Assembly (NCBI GenBank): GCA_025267735.1
Contig: CM046296.1
Span: 18,688,464 to 18,752,463, forward strand
Length of the DNA: 64,000 nt
Source of the DNA: Mactra quadrangularis
Lineage: Eukaryota > Mollusca > Bivalvia > Venerida > Mactridae
Direction: 5' to 3'
Under the pieces are notes generated by a model, which was given only the letters and a program-made list of their open reading frames with translations, did not search any database and had not been told where the DNA came from. The translations under genes and the position numbers were made by a program. Numbering within the stretch: the stretch's first letter is position 1; every line of letters begins with the position of its first letter. Shown in pieces: positions 31,542 through 43,800 of this stretch.

Positions 31542-32284
31542 AAGACTTTGATTAAACCTGCATCATCACCATCAGTTTCATCCTCCCAATTTAGAGATTG
31601 CTTGACAAAGAACTGACACCATCACATATCATAGACAATCTTGTGACCGTTCACAGTAACCATATTCTTAAAAAAAGAAACAATATGGCATCTGAAATAG
31701 TTCAAAATAAATAGTTCTGAGCTTAAGAGAAAAAAAAACATGAAACCATTAATAGAACCACTATGATTGTGACTAAATTACTATCACCTTATTTATATCT
31801 AAATAATGATTGCTCCATAAATACCCAGTATTAATGAATCAATTACAGAAAAGCAATGAATAAAAGGTGGAATATATCATAGAAATAAACTGATGTACTG
31901 TGTTAACCAATACAAGCTTATTATCTATAAACCTACTTTGATTAACAAGTCATTTTATATGACATGTGATTTGCTTAATAAAATATACTAATCATACTAA
32001 ATTTAAAGTCAATGACTGAAAAAGCAATGTATGTACATACACTAGGTGAATAACTCAGCAAAATACAAGTTCATTAAAGTGATAGGCTTCACATTAAGTG
32101 TTGAGGTGAAATGAACATTAATGTTACACATATCCAGTAAAATAAAGCCTCCCTATATCTTATTTGCACTTATTGAGAATTAATTTAATCCATCATAAAA
32201 TTTAACTTACAATCTTCAACAAAATGGAGCAGATTTATTATTCAGACTTTGACTCAAATTATAGACAGATCATATACATTTGTT

Positions 32285-32464
32285 GAATTTTATTTAACTG
32301 CCAGTGGCACATACAATAACCCTGCTGATTTAAATACTCATTGTTTTTTCCATAATTCTTATATGTAAATTCGGATATCTATTTTTATCAATGGTCAGTA
32401 CAGAAGTGAGTATCAAAGGAGAATTACTCTATGCACCACTGACAGTTAGATAAAAATTTCCCAA
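32285..32464. mobile_element. Palindromic MITE, family A, copy 4
   Basis: Ends 'ttatttaactgccagtggcac...gctgatttaaatactca' and 'gagtatcaaagg...caccactgacagttagataaaa'. The inner part of the right arm is degraded. Confidence 0.75.
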
Positions 32465-33502
32465 TAAACAATTTAACTAATGTTTATTTAAGTTCCATAA
32501 TGTTAAAATTAATTAACTGCACCGACAGTTATTCCCCACTATCACGGACCTACATGTACAATGGCAAATTAGAATGAATACAGGTTAGTGATACTATGAG
32601 CTACCATTGACTAACTGATGGAGTAGGAAGTGTGCATATTGATTAACAATTACTGTAGCAGAATAAAGGTAGGGGAGCTCTAAATTACACTGGCTTACTA
32701 TGTCAGAGTGGAGAACTAAAACCATTTTGTATAGTTACTGAAGTTACAATAAGTATACAAAAGGCAGCCATTTTGAAAAATATCAAGTATTTTTTAATAA
32801 ACTCTTTTTTTATTTGAACATGAATGAAATTTTTTTACAATAAAAGGTTTCACATTTTTTTCACTTCTAATACGTATATACCATACAGATACATTAAGAA
32901 TAACAACAAAATATCCCAGACATTGAAATTGAACCAAGCAGTCAGTTTAATAGTACTTTTAAAATGGTTTCAGGTTTGACACAGAGAATGGTTTTGTTTC
33001 TCCACCCTGTAAGTAAGCTACCACAATCTTCCACCAACTAAAATAGAATGTCATACAATCATGTACATTGTACATATAAGGAGTTAGGTTATCTAGAATA
33101 CAGGTCAGGATTACATTAACTTTGTACAGGAGAATGTTAACCTTGAACTAATAAACAATTAAATCATATAGTGCCATACTAAATGTATTATTTTAAATAA
33201 ACAATCACTAGCTGCTGACAATGAGGGAGTCCCTCACCTCAAAATATTTTCATTGTATACACACATGTATATAAATACAATAAAATTATTTTTCAGGAGG
33301 GAACTTTTTCTTGTCGACAGCCAGTGAAAACAATAACAATGTCATTATCTGTGGATATAATCAACATATTAATTGATATGATACACATACATGGTAACAA
33401 TATTTAAGTTTTACAAGAAAATCAAGATATATTCGCTGTCACAACATTCACATCCTAAAGACCTGGGACCAGATCCACAAAGTTGTTTCAGAAAGTAAAG
33501 TC

Positions 33503-33790
33503 AACAAGTAAATCTGTGAGCTAATGCTCACTAGTGATACCCCCGCCAAAATCTAAAAATATGCGACAAACAGGAAGTAGATGAGCGAGGAGCATGAAAT
33601 CGCTTTACACCACATGGGACTATAGGATGAAGCAATATGCAAAGTTTCAGGCTGCTGCATGGTATAGTTGCTGAGAAAACTGTGACGGAAATTTCGTAAT
33701 GGACGGACGGACGCACACACGCACGCACGCACGCACGGACAAGGGTAAAACAGTATACCCCCCTCTTCTTTGAAGCGGGGGTATAATAAT
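33503..33790 (+). mobile_element. Helentron-like non-autonomous element, family H1, copy 1
   Basis: 288 bp. Near the left end there is a hairpin GTGAGC-TAAT-GCTCAC and then ATACCCCCGC; near the right end its exact inverse GCGGGGGTAT forms a hairpin with the preceding atacccccc. Before this lies a (GGAC)n(GCAC)n microsatellite. The end is TATAATAAT. No coding sequence. Confidence 0.65.
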
Positions 33791-35079
33791 TGGTTTCATT
33801 AAGTGAACATATTTTATTAGGAAAACCTGACTGAAATTAATTGAGAAAGAAAATTTTATCATATTATTTGTAAGAAATTAACTGTCCACCTTAATCTATG
33901 TCAAGTTCAGACTAGGCTAAGATGTTGCCCAAATGCTTTTATGCGACACAGCTCTCACTAGTTTCAAATATCTTTTTGCATTATTTAAAATATTTCCATA
34001 CGATACATCTAAAAATGAAGACTTTGGCTAGATTTGAAATTTTTAGAAACCTATAGGGCATAATAGGCATTTTGTCTATATTTGAAGATATTAATTGATT
34101 GGGTATTATTTCAAGCCTCCTGCATAATTCAGTAAAATAGATTTAGAGCAGTGTAACAATTGGTAGAGGAATTATGGTTCTTTGATTATAAAGCATGATG
34201 ACAACTTATTAATTATCAATAAATTAATTAAATGTGTATCAATTAATAATCATAAATGAATGAACACTCATTGTTAATCAGTGAAAATTAAATAATTCTA
34301 ATTAATTTAAGGCATGAAATAATGATCAGTAAACGACTGCATAAAATAAAACAAATAGTACAAGTTTCCTTAATGAAACAACAACCATCTCTTAACACCA
34401 AGTAATTTTATAGACCACATATTATTTATTTTTCTGCGATACTATTCCGTTAAAACAACAGCAAATTGTTTCGCAGAATCAATGTAACAGCCATTCTACA
34501 AGAGATTTGTATGCAATTACAAATTAAAAACGTATGTTTAATTAATTTAATTTAATTCATCAAAATGTTATAGTCAGTAACTCACAAGACCAGATTTTTC
34601 TGAATTTTCATGAAAACGTATGACTAACTGTGACCAGGTACTTGAACCTGTTAATCTACAACTTAAGATCATCACCAATGTCTTAATTGTAAACAGAACA
34701 GTAAATTCCACAGGTGACTGACCCAAATTTCTCAAATTATAGTATATATAGAGAAATGGTCTCTAACGCCTGTTCAACAGTTGTATAGTTTTCAACTCGT
34801 CACCAAGCTCACGAAAAAGGCCCGATCGTCAAATCTTTTTTACTATCTGCTCAAGAAAGGATTATTCTGCATAAAAATACTTTTTATTTGAAGAAAATCG
34901 ATCTACAATTAATGAACCCCAAAATTTGTGAAATGTAAAACAACTAGGCTACAATAAAGATAGAGCAAACTCTATATATACTATAATAAGAAAAAATTGG
35001 ATCTGTCACATGTGGTAAATTCTAAACTGTGGTAGACCATTACATAGTATGCAGTGGCAGTCCTACCTATATGAGTTAT
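33791..35079. other. Stretch between the two H1 copies
   Basis: AT-rich, no gene or recognised repeat. It separates two near-identical same-orientation elements, so unequal recombination could delete it. Confidence 0.4.
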
Positions 35080-35371
35080 AACAAGTAAATCTGTGAGCTA
35101 ATGCTCACTAGTGATACCCCCGCAAAAATCTAAAAATATGCGACAAACAGGAAGTAGATGAGCAAGGAGCATGAAATCGCTTTACACCACATGGGACTAT
35201 GGGATGAAGCAATATGCAAAGTATTAGGCTGCTGCATGTTATAGTTGCTGAGAAAACTGCGACGGAAATTTTGTAACGGACGGACGGACGGACGGACGGA
35301 TGCACGCACGCACGCACGGACAAGGGTAAAACAGTATACCCCCCTCTTCTTCGAAGCGGGGGTATAATAAT
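35080..35371 (+). mobile_element. Helentron-like non-autonomous element, family H1, copy 2
   Basis: Same structure and orientation as 33503-33790, with few mismatches plus a different microsatellite composition (more GGAC, fewer GCAC units). Confidence 0.65.
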
Positions 35372-35719
35372 GAGAGGGTTGCTATAACAATTTTAGCATC
35401 ATAAATTTTAAATCATTCACTGCCTTCATCATCCCTTGTAGTTTTTTAGAGAAAACAATAATGCTAATATAAGGGGTGGTATCAATCAAATATATAATGT
35501 TTTTATATATGCAAGATAATAAGTTCAGCCTGGTTGAACCAGTAATAAATGAAAGAAAAGTGATAGAATGGGAGATAAATCAGCATAACAACCTGAACAA
35601 AAATACAGAACATTTTGTATGAAGAATGCTTCACAATATTACCAACATTACAGCGTTAACTTATGTAGGAAATTCAGACATACAGGTAAATTGATAAAAT
35701 AGTTTAGAGATACTGTTAT

Positions 35720-35905
35720 ACTTGATTCAACTTTTTAGTGGCACATACATTAACTCTGCTGATTTAAATACTTGTTATTTGTTAGATAACCCACATACAT
35801 AGATATGAATATTTATTTGAATTGATCACGAGTACAGAAATACTGTGGAAAGTATTCAAATCAGCAGGTTTAATGTAGAAGCTACAGACAGCTGAATTAA
35901 TCTTA
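35720..35905. mobile_element. Palindromic MITE, family A, copy 5
   Basis: Arms 'agtggcacatacattaactctgctgatttaaatac' and 'gtattcaaatcagcaggtttaatgtagaagct'. Diverged but clearly inverse. Confidence 0.7.
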
Positions 35906-36853
35906 ACTACTATTTTTATAAAAATAATGTACCAGTTTATTAAAAATCCATGTATATAAATATGGATATCTTTTTTGATCCACCTTGAGTACAAAAGAAC
36001 TGTTATAAGTATTTGGTTGAATAAACTTAACAATATGAAAATCCACAATATTTTAACACACCATAATATTGGCCAGACGATTTTATCTATATTCAACATA
36101 TGTCCAACAACATTTTCTTATAAAAAGAAGATACTTGTTATATGATATATCATAAATACAGGATATTTGTTTCTTTTGTTGTAAGATCGATTGTTAGCTC
36201 ACAAGTGAAATCAATAGATCTAACACCAAAACTAACAAAATTTCTATTTATTATATGCTTCAAGCTGGCATTTTTGTTAAAGTCTTGCATGCCTCCAGAA
36301 CAGCGCATCCAAACTGTGAAAATAACGAATTGTTTCAAAACAGTGGAATATCAATTTTTATTTCACTAATAAATCCCAGTATTCCACAGGGAAGCATATA
36401 ATAATATGATATATTTAATTATTAGTCAGTCAACATTGAGACATTGGCAACAATTCAACATTCATTGTCTTTAAACCTTACTCATCCAGGGGAGATAATG
36501 CTTGATATAAAATTGATAAGATTAGACAGCAGAAAGAGTACATTCCCTTGAATAAAATATCAAGAGATTGCAAATAAAAAAATCATCTTTACAAAAACAA
36601 ATGACTGCATAAAGTTTAATGTCAGAATAAAACCATTATGTTTCGATAAAAATAAAAATTGAAACAAAGTTCAAATGATGTTTAAAATCATCTATTATAC
36701 TTATATAACTTGAATAAATTGTAAATAAACAAATCCTGATATCCAATCCATTTATAATTAAATTGTCCTTTCACATTGGGAACACATATAGTATGTTTCA
36801 ACAGTAATACGCGACTTAATGAAATAACAGTAAAAAGTGACAAACATTGTTTG
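35906..36853. other. Gene-free stretch, 35906-36853
   Basis: AT-rich, no coding character. A diverged echo of the family-A MITE interior (tatataaatatggatatctttttt) lies at 35951-35976. Confidence 0.4.
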
Positions 36854-37157
36854 TTTGTTAGGTTTAATGCCGTAGCAACACATAGAATAGGTCATATAAT
36901 GGCGGTCAGTTAACCTACTCACTCCTCCTGGAAAGGCTAAATCTCTGGGTTTAGCTGTTAACCAACTACTGAGCTCATACTTTCCTCAGTGACTGACAAC
37001 TGCTCTACATAATTAAAAATCATTGGTAGGAGGGAGAATGGCCGTAGAAATAATTTCATGACCAAGCTCCACGAAAGTATGCCCCGCCCTGGAATTGAAT
37101 CCACGACCCGTCAATCAGTAGACTTGCGTGCTACCAACTGATCTAGCCGGGCATCTT
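36854..37157 (-). mobile_element. SINE family 1, full-length copy
   Basis: Tail ttaggtttaatgccgtagca at the left, tRNA head at the right (A box TAGATCAGTTGGTAGC, B box GGATTCAATTCC on the minus strand). Sits downstream of the UBE2Q-like stop codon, possibly in its 3' untranslated region. Confidence 0.85.
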
Positions 37158-37874
37158 CTAAATGTTATACAAAATAAGAATTCTGATAACAAGTGTTTTC
37201 CACTCACTTTTAAATTTGAGGGTAGGCTTACACCCCAAAGGTTATTCTTAACCTCTTGGTTATAAATCTAGGGGTAAGCACTTTTTTAAAGGTTATAGAA
37301 TAAATTATGAATAAAGTATTCTAACATGAAATTTAATTAATCTACAAATGCAAATACAAAAATTTCATATCATGTTTTAGCATAGCTTTTTCAACATTTT
37401 TTTGTTCATGTCAAGGTTTGGCTGCTTACCGTAGTACTCTATATATCACACACGGACAAATTCTGTCAAGGGATTGCCGTAGTGATTTTTCACCAAGTGT
37501 TGGCAAATTGTACCCAAAATATTTGTATGCACATCTTGCACCCGGTCAAATTTAATTTTGTGGTAGCAAATTTTGTTAATAATTAAAGTAAAATTTACAT
37601 GAATTGAGAATATTGAACTTATCAATAGACAGCTGAAAGTCTTAACTAGTTTGTGTAAGACACTGTTACATCCAGTATTTTCCAAAGGTCACAGTATTCA
37701 GCAACAGGATGCCAGGAAATCATCAAAGTTGACATAGTCTACAGTAGGAATATTTGTTCCATATCACTGACCACAGTAAACATACATAGTCTGCAGTCAC
37801 AATCAAAGTTCATTCATACACCGAAACAGGTACACAGAAAAAAACACATACATAAAAATTGCACAGTTACTATG
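37158..37874. other. Probable 3' untranslated region/flank of the UBE2Q-like gene
   Basis: No coding frame of note. A rearranged CpG-poor stretch directly after the minus-strand stop codon at 37875. Confidence 0.4.
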
Positions 37875-40800
37875 CTATCCATCTTCCTTGGGTGGAGTGA
37901 ACCATCCTGAAACATAAATACAAGACAAATTGAGTTTTATTTTAGGTTTAACTCTGTAGAAACACATTGCATACATAGGTCATATAACAGCAGTCAGTCA
38001 TCCTACTCACTGTTCCTGGAAAGGCTACATCTCTGGATTTAGCTGTTAACCAAACTACTACTACTAGGTGCATACTTCCGTCAGTGACTGACAACTGCCA
38101 TACATGATTAAGAATCATTGGTAGACGGAGAACAACCGTAGAAATAATTTCATGACCAAGCTCCACAAAACTATGCTATGCCCGGGAATCCAAACCACAA
38201 CCCCTCGATCAGTAGAATTGCTTGCTATTAACTGAGCTAGCCAGGCAGCTTACAAATTGAGGTGTATGAAAAGAAATTGAGGATAGTCATCAAATTAGGT
38301 GTAAGATCAATTTTCCTTTTACCAAGTGAGCTCAGAAAATGTCGTTATTTGAGCTCACAAGTAAAAAAAAAATCCCATTCCAAATTGACAAATATTTTGG
38401 TGTTTCTTTTTCATGCTTAGTTCTGCCTTATGTTAGAGGTATTTTACATAAATATAATGCAATGTCATTTCATCATCAAGGTGACATCATTTTGACAATG
38501 AATAGATAAGATTATATTTTCACTAGAATGAAAAAATATTAAGACTTTGTATTATTATTGTATATTTTTCCAACAAATAACACCACACTTCACTGTTAAG
38601 CATGAAAGAAAAAATCTTTCTAAAGTTATTATTTTAAAGCAGAAAATGAAGGGACAGCACCCTGCCCTTATTTTCTTCATTCTCCCCTATGCAGAAATAG
38701 TTCTTTTGAAACATCAAATCTTCTGATGCCCCCTGTCCCTTTTTCTGCCCTTTTCTGAGTTCAACAATAATCTAATGTAATTCACTGAATCAAAGTTGGA
38801 TTTTTGCCAGCAAAAATTAGTTTTTTCAGTGACACTGATAAAGGTCTTCAGCTAAAACATCTATGTCATGAGTAAACTACTAAACAAGATATTATCTTTG
38901 AGTGAGTGTGTGATTAGTTTATCTCAATCTCCGTGAACAGATATCCTGTAGAGCATTGTCATACAGGATCTTTACTTTCTCAATGCAGGGTCACGTCGAG
39001 ATGACCTTTATGTCGACTAATCAATGCCTAGCTTTCATCTAGACAAAACACTAATAATAACATTTTGATTTCGTAATTTCTATTTTTAGACAAAGGTTTG
39101 AAAGCTAATTTAACAGCGGTAAATAGACTGCCATTGGACGGCTCATTTCAAATTGCAGGACGTAGATGATGTAAACAAGTGATGTATCATAACAATTTCG
39201 TCATTAATATTATGATGAGAAAAGGTCACCTGAACGTGACCCTCATTTGAAAAAGGCCAGATCTAAATTAGCAAGTAGGCAAGTGCAACAATTTTGATCA
39301 GGTTTTAATCAGATTGAGTTTATCTATAAATCGAAGTTATTGACTAAATCATGCATTACACATGAGGGACACTTAACCATATCCTAAATCTGTTATATTA
39401 CTGAAGTTTATGAGTCCAATACATAATAAAACATTTTCAAGTCATAATAAATCCTTATGCAAGAAGCCTGTAAATATTTATTCACACCAACTCAATAATA
39501 AACTGGTTTTCTCTGGCATATCAAGTTATGTAAGTACACAATAGTACAATATACCGGTACTATGAATCATTATCACAGATTGCTAGAATGAAGTGTGATT
39601 TATTTGTTTATTTGTTTTGTTGATTTGTTTTGACTGTCAATCAACATTTCTGCAGTTTGTACATTGTTTGTGTTGACAGTAAACAGACTTAGAAAGGTCA
39701 TATTACACTTTTTTTTATTTTACCAACGGAAGCTTGATAATTAACTGTATGCAGCAGACCTACAGATGCGTCATCACACATTCGGAATGATCAGTCCAGA
39801 TCAATCCACAAAAAACTGGAATCTTCTTGTTTGCAGAGGGGAATCAAAATTAAAGCTGAACTTTTGTAGAAGGGTTTCATCTGCTAGAATCAAACCTGGC
39901 TAGCCTCCTTCTAAGTTCATTACCTGACAGAGGGTAAAGTTTTTTACCAGTTCATTAAACATACATTCCCCATTGATTGACAACAGACTTACTTAAAAGT
40001 TGCTACAAGTAGTGATAATTCTGAAGCAGAATAGCAAGGTGCTAAACCTTGTCCCTTTTTTATATCTTCCCTGTTTTTTTTCCTCTCTATACAGAAATAG
40101 TTAATTTAAAACATCAATCCTCAGCGTCCGGCCCTTTTGCATCCCCCTAACCTTTCTGAGTTCCAGAATAAGTACGACTACAAGCCAATATGTTTGTACA
40201 GAGTATTTCATGACTAGACCTGAGATGGGGGGGGGGGGGCTACAAATAGACTGTCAAAGCTAATCAGCGTTAATAATTAGTAGAGAACAACTTACCATTT
40301 TTTTCATGTATTTGTACAAGAGATTTGAAAGACTGTTGAGCTCTTACTAAACTATATTGGCTCTGAAATCAAATAATAACACATATGTTAATCCAACAAT
40401 CAAGACCTTGATAAACAGCCATGAGCACTGTTAACTGAGATTACAATGTGGTGTTTAAGCTATCCTAACACAATACTTTCAGTTTCCCACTTAAAATCTG
40501 ATAAAATAACAAAGTCTTAATGCTGCTTGTTTACAAATTTAAACTTTTTAACTCTTTTTTATAAAATTAAAACTTGTAGAAATATTTTAGAATCAGTAGA
40601 GAGGATATAAACATAAAACTGGAAAAGATGGTGATTTTTGTATAAAGACCTCCCCTGTAAGTAACAGTCTAGATAAATTTATAGCCTTTTTGGCAACTTT
40701 TATTATATATTCCTCAAAATAAAAGAATTTGTTAGCTTAAAGATATTATGAATTAATTTTCTTAACACATTTACATTCATTATCAGGTGATTTTAAAACA

Positions 40801-43800
40801 TTCAAAGGATTTGACCAAATCTGTAATCAAGAAGCTTTAAAGCTGTAAACTTCACAGAAAAATGGGTAAAAATTCAAGAACTTTTAAAATCTTATAAGTT
40901 TTTACTTCTTTAGGAAACATGGGAATATAGAAAAAAAATATTCTGAAATTCCAAAAATGCTGAACTTCAGAATAAGCCCAGATAAAAGATTTATACCTTA
41001 GATGCTCCAAACTGTATTCTGGCTTTTCCTTTAACTAATGTGGCAGCAATTTGATATATAACTGACTCCATACTGTATGCACTACTCCACCCCTGTAACA
41101 AAATAATGTTGTTGTCAAGTTAAAACCTTATTACTTTCAAAAAAGTTAAGTTACCAGGTTTTGACTAGACAACGATTTTACATATATTTACCTCTTATCA
41201 TACATAATTATAGTTGTTTTTTAAATTCCTCCAAGCGTAATAAGGATGGTCAAAGACGATATACATATACACTCAACTTTTCAAGCAAAATACTTGGTCC
41301 ACTTATTGAGAATGTGTAGATCTTTTCAGAAAAAAGTTTGAATTTGTCAGTCTGTTTTCTTTTACTTTTTTATGTTGGGTTTAACACCGTAGCAACACAT
41401 CGTATAGGTCATATCATGGCAGTCAGTCCACCTACTCACTATTCCTGGAAAGGCTAAATCTCTGGGTTTAGTTGTTAACCAACTACTAAGCTCATACTTC
41501 CGTCAGTGTTTAACTACTACCCTACATAATTAAGAATCAGTGGTTGGAGGGAGAATGACTGTAGAAAATTATTTCATGATCAAGCTCCAGGAAGGTATGC
41601 CCCACCCGGATATTGAACCTCGAACTGACTGAGCTAGCCTTCCCGACAGTCAGTCTAGGTCAGTCAATCTTTTGAAGCTTCAGTCACTTTTGTAAAAACT
41701 GTTTTCAGTGATCTTTGATAGTCATGAAATTAATCAACATTTTTTTACAGTAACACTTTTTTCAGTACTGTAAAAATTGAAGTAGATCTACATTTATTTT
41801 TAGTACTGATTCTTTAATTCCAGAAAGGTGAATAACTAATAACACATTTCTTGTGGAATGCAATACTTTAATTCTTGATGCTCTTACAAGTGGTAAACTG
41901 GTAATTAAACAGTCTGATACAAGAAATGTAACATGGAAATCACATTAAAGCCAGATTTAAAAACTTTAACACAAAAATTACAAAGGGAAATAATCCATAA
42001 TAAAGCCAGGTAGAGTTGTGGTAACTTTCTAATTTTGTTCATCACATGGTATGTTATCATTTAAAAAGTTTCATAAAGATCTGACAATTAATGGCAGAAA
42101 TATAAGCTTAATTGAAAACGCAATTGTTAACAACACCGGATGACCGCCCGCCAGCCCGTGTTTCGCTTAACTATTAGCCGAATTTTTTCGTTGAAAAATC
42201 TGGCTAAAATGCAGTTAAAGATCAAGACATACCTGTTTCGTTAATAGTTCCATGCATATTGCTCCACCACCTAAAACATAACCACCTTTTAGAACCGGCA
42301 TTATCACTCTTATAAATGGAGGTTCAAATGGGAAATTTTCCTACAATACAATAAATATAACAATGTACATGTATAGTATATTTTACTAATAGTAAATAAT
42401 AAGTAGAGCAATATTTTACAATAGAATAATTGAATAAAGATGTTGGATGATCTATTTTAACATCTTAGTATCACTCTTCTCTAATTTATTTTAGCTTGAT
42501 TGTTAAACCAGTTCTTACAACTTATAACTTTATTAATCACTTTTGGGTCGGTCCACTTCCTGGTCCCCCAGTACAGAGCTAGTAGGTTAAATTTCTTGCT
42601 CAAGGAAACAACGTAGTAGGTTTTGGATGGGATTTGAACCAATGCGGAGCTGGCTATCCAATGATTACCAGTCCAACGTGGTAACAGCTTGACCACGCCC
42701 GCTATCACTCTTGTTCTAGCAATAAAGATACCAAGTGTTTCCAACAAGAGACTAGAGCCCCATTCTACTCCTATACAATACACAGGATCCATTTACCATG
42801 GTTGCAGCTTCCAAATTATTTACATAATGATAAGACTATAGAATTGGTACTAATATCCTTCAGTCAGTTATTTTAATTGAATTTCCATTATTCACTAGCA
42901 GACTGCAGTTACCATCATCTAAAATCTAAATTATAATCAATTTATAATCATTAATTTTTATTTGATAACGAAACCCAAAAACCAAATAGCTTTTAGTTTT
43001 ATATTATTTTCTTTGGTTCAATAGTGAACAACTTAGAATGAACACTCTCTAGTATGCTTCCTTGTCCCCCAGTATTTAATGAGTAGGGTAAAGTCTCTTG
43101 CTCAATGAAAACAATCCAGTAGATTTAGTTGTGATTTAAACCAACACAGATTTGGCCATCTAAAGATAACCAGTCCAACATCGAAACCACTTGACAACAC
43201 CTGCATCATTAACTCCAAGCAGAGCAGAGCGACACAGGTCTAGCTATTTATATCTGGTTGACACTTGGAGTGCTTATATCTGAACCAACAAAATATCATC
43301 CTATTTTCCATACACTTAGGATAATTCTAGATTACTTACTTTAAAGGAACAGCTAAGTAATATATGATCTCTATTTTCTTTCTCTTTATAAGTCTCTAAA
43401 TCCTGATATAATGGACTGTCAGGATCAACTCTACAAATAATAATAATAATACAAATATTAACAATCATAATAAAAACAAGAAATGTAATGTGGAAACCAC
43501 ATTAAAGCCAGACTAAATCTTTAATGCAAAAAAATAATACAAAGGGAAATAATCCATAATAAAGTCAGGTAAAGTTATGGTTACTGTCTTATTCTGTTGA
43601 TCACATGGTATGTTATCATTGTATGAAGTTTCATAAAGATCTGACAATAAATGGCTGAGATATATGCTATATTGAAAACTTTAATGCAATTGTTAACTAC
43701 ACCGGACGCCCTCCAGCCCACCAGTCCCCCTGTGTTTTGCCAAACCATAAGCCAAATATTTTGTTGAAAAATCTGGCTAAAAATTATTATAAATTTTTTT

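Larger units (their letters stand above)
30001..33502. other. Gene-free, repeat-dotted stretch, 30001-33502
   Basis: No coding frames. Besides the items listed separately, it is AT-rich unique-looking DNA. It may include part of the 3' flank of the UBE2Q-like gene. Confidence 0.4.

Noticed and set aside
33531..35323. Similar minus-strand frames of 65-71 codons at 33531 and 35108
   Set aside because: They arise from the microsatellite and flanks of the two H1 elements and contain Arg/Ala/Val/Cys repeats from the GCAC/GGAC units.
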